Source: JAUREX01 sp044356825 (GTDB lineage: Bacteria > Pseudomonadota > Alphaproteobacteria > Rhodobacterales > Rhodobacteraceae). Taken from it: a stretch of 14,984 nt of DNA. Position 1 is the stretch's first letter. Every line of letters begins with the position of its first letter. The notes under the pieces are model-generated. The model saw only the letters and a list, made by a program, of their open reading frames with translations, searched no databases and was not told the DNA's origin. This document shows, in pieces, positions 13,355-14,984 of the stretch. Made by a program: the position numbers and the translations under genes. The DNA is taken from assembly GCA_044356825.1 (NCBI GenBank), contig JBIKVM010000053.1:1-14984 (forward strand), read 5' to 3'.

Positions 13355-14984
13355 ATGAACCGACCCGTCATCCGCATCGCCCATTCGGTCTGCCCGCATG
13401 ACTGCCCCTCAACCTGCGCGCTCGATGTCGAGGTGCTGGCGGACGGGCGGATCGGGCGGGTGCACGGGGCGAAGGGCAACGACTACACCGACGGCGTCAT
13501 CTGCGCCAAGGTCGCGCGCTATGCCGACCGCATCCACCACCCCGACCGGCTGACGCGCGCCCTCCTGCGCACCGGCCCCAAGGGCAGCCGCCAGTTCCGC
13601 GAGATCCCGCTGGCCGAGGCGCTCGACCGCACGGCCGAGGCGTTTCTGGCCGCCGAGACCCGCCACGGGCCGGCCGCGGTCTGGCCCTATTTCTACGCGG
13701 GGACCATGGGCCTCGTGCAGCGCGACGGGATCGAGCGGTTGCGCCACGCCAAACGCTATTCGCGCCAGTTCTCGACGATCTGCACCAACCCGGCCTGGAC
13801 GGGCTTTGCCGCCGGCACGGGGCGCCTTGCGGGCCCCGACCCGCGCGAGATGGCGCGCGCCGATTGCGTCGTGATCTGGGGGACGAACGCGGTCGCGACG
13901 CAGGTCAACGTGATGACGCATGCGATCAAGGCACGCCGGACCCGGGGGGCGAAGATCGTCGCGATCGACGTCTACGAGACGGAAACGGTCCGCCAGGCCG
14001 ATCTCGGCCTCGTGCTGCGGCCGGGCACGGATGCGGCGCTGGCCTGCGCGGTCATGCATGTGGCCTTTCGCGACGGCCACGCGGATCGTGCCTTCATGGC
14101 GCGTTTCGCCGATGCGCCCGATGCGCTCGAGGCCCATCTCGCCACCCGCGGGCCGGATTGGGCGGCCGCGATCACCGGCCTGTCGGTGGCCGAGATCGAG
14201 GATTTCGCGCGCCTTGTCGGCACGACACCGCGCACCTTCTTTCGCTTGGGCTACGGCTTCACCCGGACACGCAACGGGACGGTGGCGATGCATGCGGCGG
14301 CCTCGGTCGCGACCGTGCTCGGGTCATGGCAGCACGAGGGGGGCGGGGCGTTCCACACCAATTCGGCGATCTTCGCCCTCGACAAGACGATGGTCGAGGG
14401 GCTCGACATCCTCGACCCGACGGTGCGCGAGCTCGACCAGTCGCGCATCGGGGCGGTGCTGACGGGCGAGGCAGACGCCCTCGCGGGCGGGCCGGGGGTG
14501 GCGGCGATGCTCATCCAGAACACCAACCCCGTCAACATCGCGCCCGAGCAGGAGAAGGTCCGCCGCGGGTTCGCGCGCGAGGATCTGTTCGTCTGCGTGC
14601 ACGAGCAGTTCCTGACCGAGACCGCCGCCATGGCCGACATCGTCCTGCCCGCGACGATGTTTCTCGAGCATGACGACATCTATCGCGGGGGGGGGCATCA
14701 GTACATCATCTGGGGGCCCAAGACCCTCCATGCGCCGGGCGAGGCGGTCGAGAACCACCATGTCATCGCCGAGCTGGCCCGCCGCCTCGGGGCCGGGCAT
14801 CCGGGCTTCGGGATGAGCGCGCGCGACCATGTGGACTGGATGCTGCGCGCCTCGGGTCGCGGCACGCTGGCCGAGCTCGAGGCCGCGCGCTGGATCGACT
14901 GCCAGCCGCCCCCCGAGGTCGCGCATTACCGCGAAGGCTTCGCCTGGCCCGACGGGCGTTTCCGCTTCCGCCCCGACTGGACGG
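13355..14984 (+). CDS. molybdopterin oxidoreductase of the DMSO reductase (CISM) family, C-terminus cut by window edge
   Basis: The frame is open for 543 codons to the right edge. The N-terminal [4Fe-4S] domain has C13-x3-C17-x3-C21-x28-C50, followed by K52 at the position usual for electron transfer to the pterin. C143, in FSTICTNPAWTGF, aligns by pattern with the selenocysteine/cysteine Mo ligand of formate dehydrogenase-type enzymes, so the Mo is probably Cys-ligated. The stretches WGTNAVATQVN (171-181 approx.), IQNTNPVNIAPEQ and FLTETAAMADIVLPATMFLE are typical of the molybdopterin-binding core. There is no Tat signal, so it is cytoplasmic. The start at ATG 13355 leaves 11 residues before the first Cys; the ribosome site is weak. 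The substrate is unknown, and no accessory Fe-S or membrane subunit is visible. It is unrelated in family to the XDH-type enzyme at 3138-5867. Confidence 0.9.
   Translation, partial: MNRPVIRIAHSVCPHDCPSTCALDVEVLADGRIGRVHGAKGNDYTDGVICAKVARYADRIHHPDRLTRALLRTGPKGSRQFREIPLAEALDRTAEAFLAAETRHGPAAVWPYFYAGTMGLVQRDGIERLRHAKRYSRQFSTICTNPAWTGFAAGTGRLAGPDPREMARADCVVIWGTNAVATQVNVMTHAIKARRTRGAKIVAIDVYETETVRQADLGLVLRPGTDAALACAVMHVAFRDGHADRAFMARFADAPDALEAHLATRGPDWAAAITGLSVAEIEDFARLVGTTPRTFFRLGYGFTRTRNGTVAMHAAASVATVLGSWQHEGGGAFHTNSAIFALDKTMVEGLDILDPTVRELDQSRIGAVLTGEADALAGGPGVAAMLIQNTNPVNIAPEQEKVRRGFAREDLFVCVHEQFLTETAAMADIVLPATMFLEHDDIYRGGGHQYIIWGPKTLHAPGEAVENHHVIAELARRLGAGHPGFGMSARDHVDWMLRASGRGTLAELEAARWIDCQPPPEVAHYREGFAWPDGRFRFRPDWT

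Noticed and set aside
13409..14293. 294-codon minus-strand frame
   Set aside because: It is antisense to the molybdoenzyme, which has continuous conserved motifs through this region.

Overview
This window is very GC-rich (roughly 70% by eye), gene-dense, and dominated by short ATGA overlaps. With the family content (XDH-type hydroxylase cluster, TRIC channel, AA_synth proteins, MarR control) this points to an alphaproteobacterium, probably Rhodobacteraceae-like. That assignment is an inference; there is no rRNA or other marker. No tRNA, rRNA, CRISPR array, insertion sequence or phage gene was seen. No gap between genes exceeds about 160 bases.

Layout. 1-627 (-): N-terminal part of an exported protein, probably an inverse-autotransporter-like outer-membrane protein, cut by the window edge. 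776-6736 (-): a four-gene operon read right to left: FAD subunit, fused [2Fe-2S]/molybdopterin hydroxylase, 6-hydroxynicotinate reductase homologue, and an ApbE-like UPF0280 protein. All three junctions are ATGA overlaps. 6737-6850: divergent control region. 6851-7273 (+): MarR-family regulator. 7277-8442 (-): two tandem AA_synth (DUF1185) paralogues of exactly equal length. 8585-9781 (+): enamidase homologue of the cyclic-amidohydrolase superfamily. 9778-11981 (-): a fold-type II PLP enzyme and an M24B peptidase-like enzyme. 12047-12709 (-): TRIC/UPF0126 membrane channel. 12798-13211 (-): small exported protein of unknown function. 13355 to the right edge (+): a DMSO-reductase-family molybdoenzyme, truncated.

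How it fits together. The central block looks like a reductive nicotinate (or closely related N-heteroaromatic) catabolic locus. The Mo hydroxylase would form 6-hydroxynicotinate, the reductase would give 1,4,5,6-tetrahydro-6-oxonicotinate, and the enamidase would open the ring to 2-formylglutarate and ammonia. This chemistry is established for the anaerobe Eubacterium barkeri, and a related reductive route was described physiologically in Azorhizobium caulinodans. The later E. barkeri genes (hydroxymethylglutarate dehydrogenase, B12 mutase and so on) are absent here, while AA_synth proteins, a PLP enzyme and an M24 enzyme sit around the enamidase. The most interesting proposal is that the UPF0280 protein, which carries visible ApbE-type motifs, is a dedicated flavin transferase for the reductase, whose E. 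barkeri homologue is reported to hold covalent flavin.
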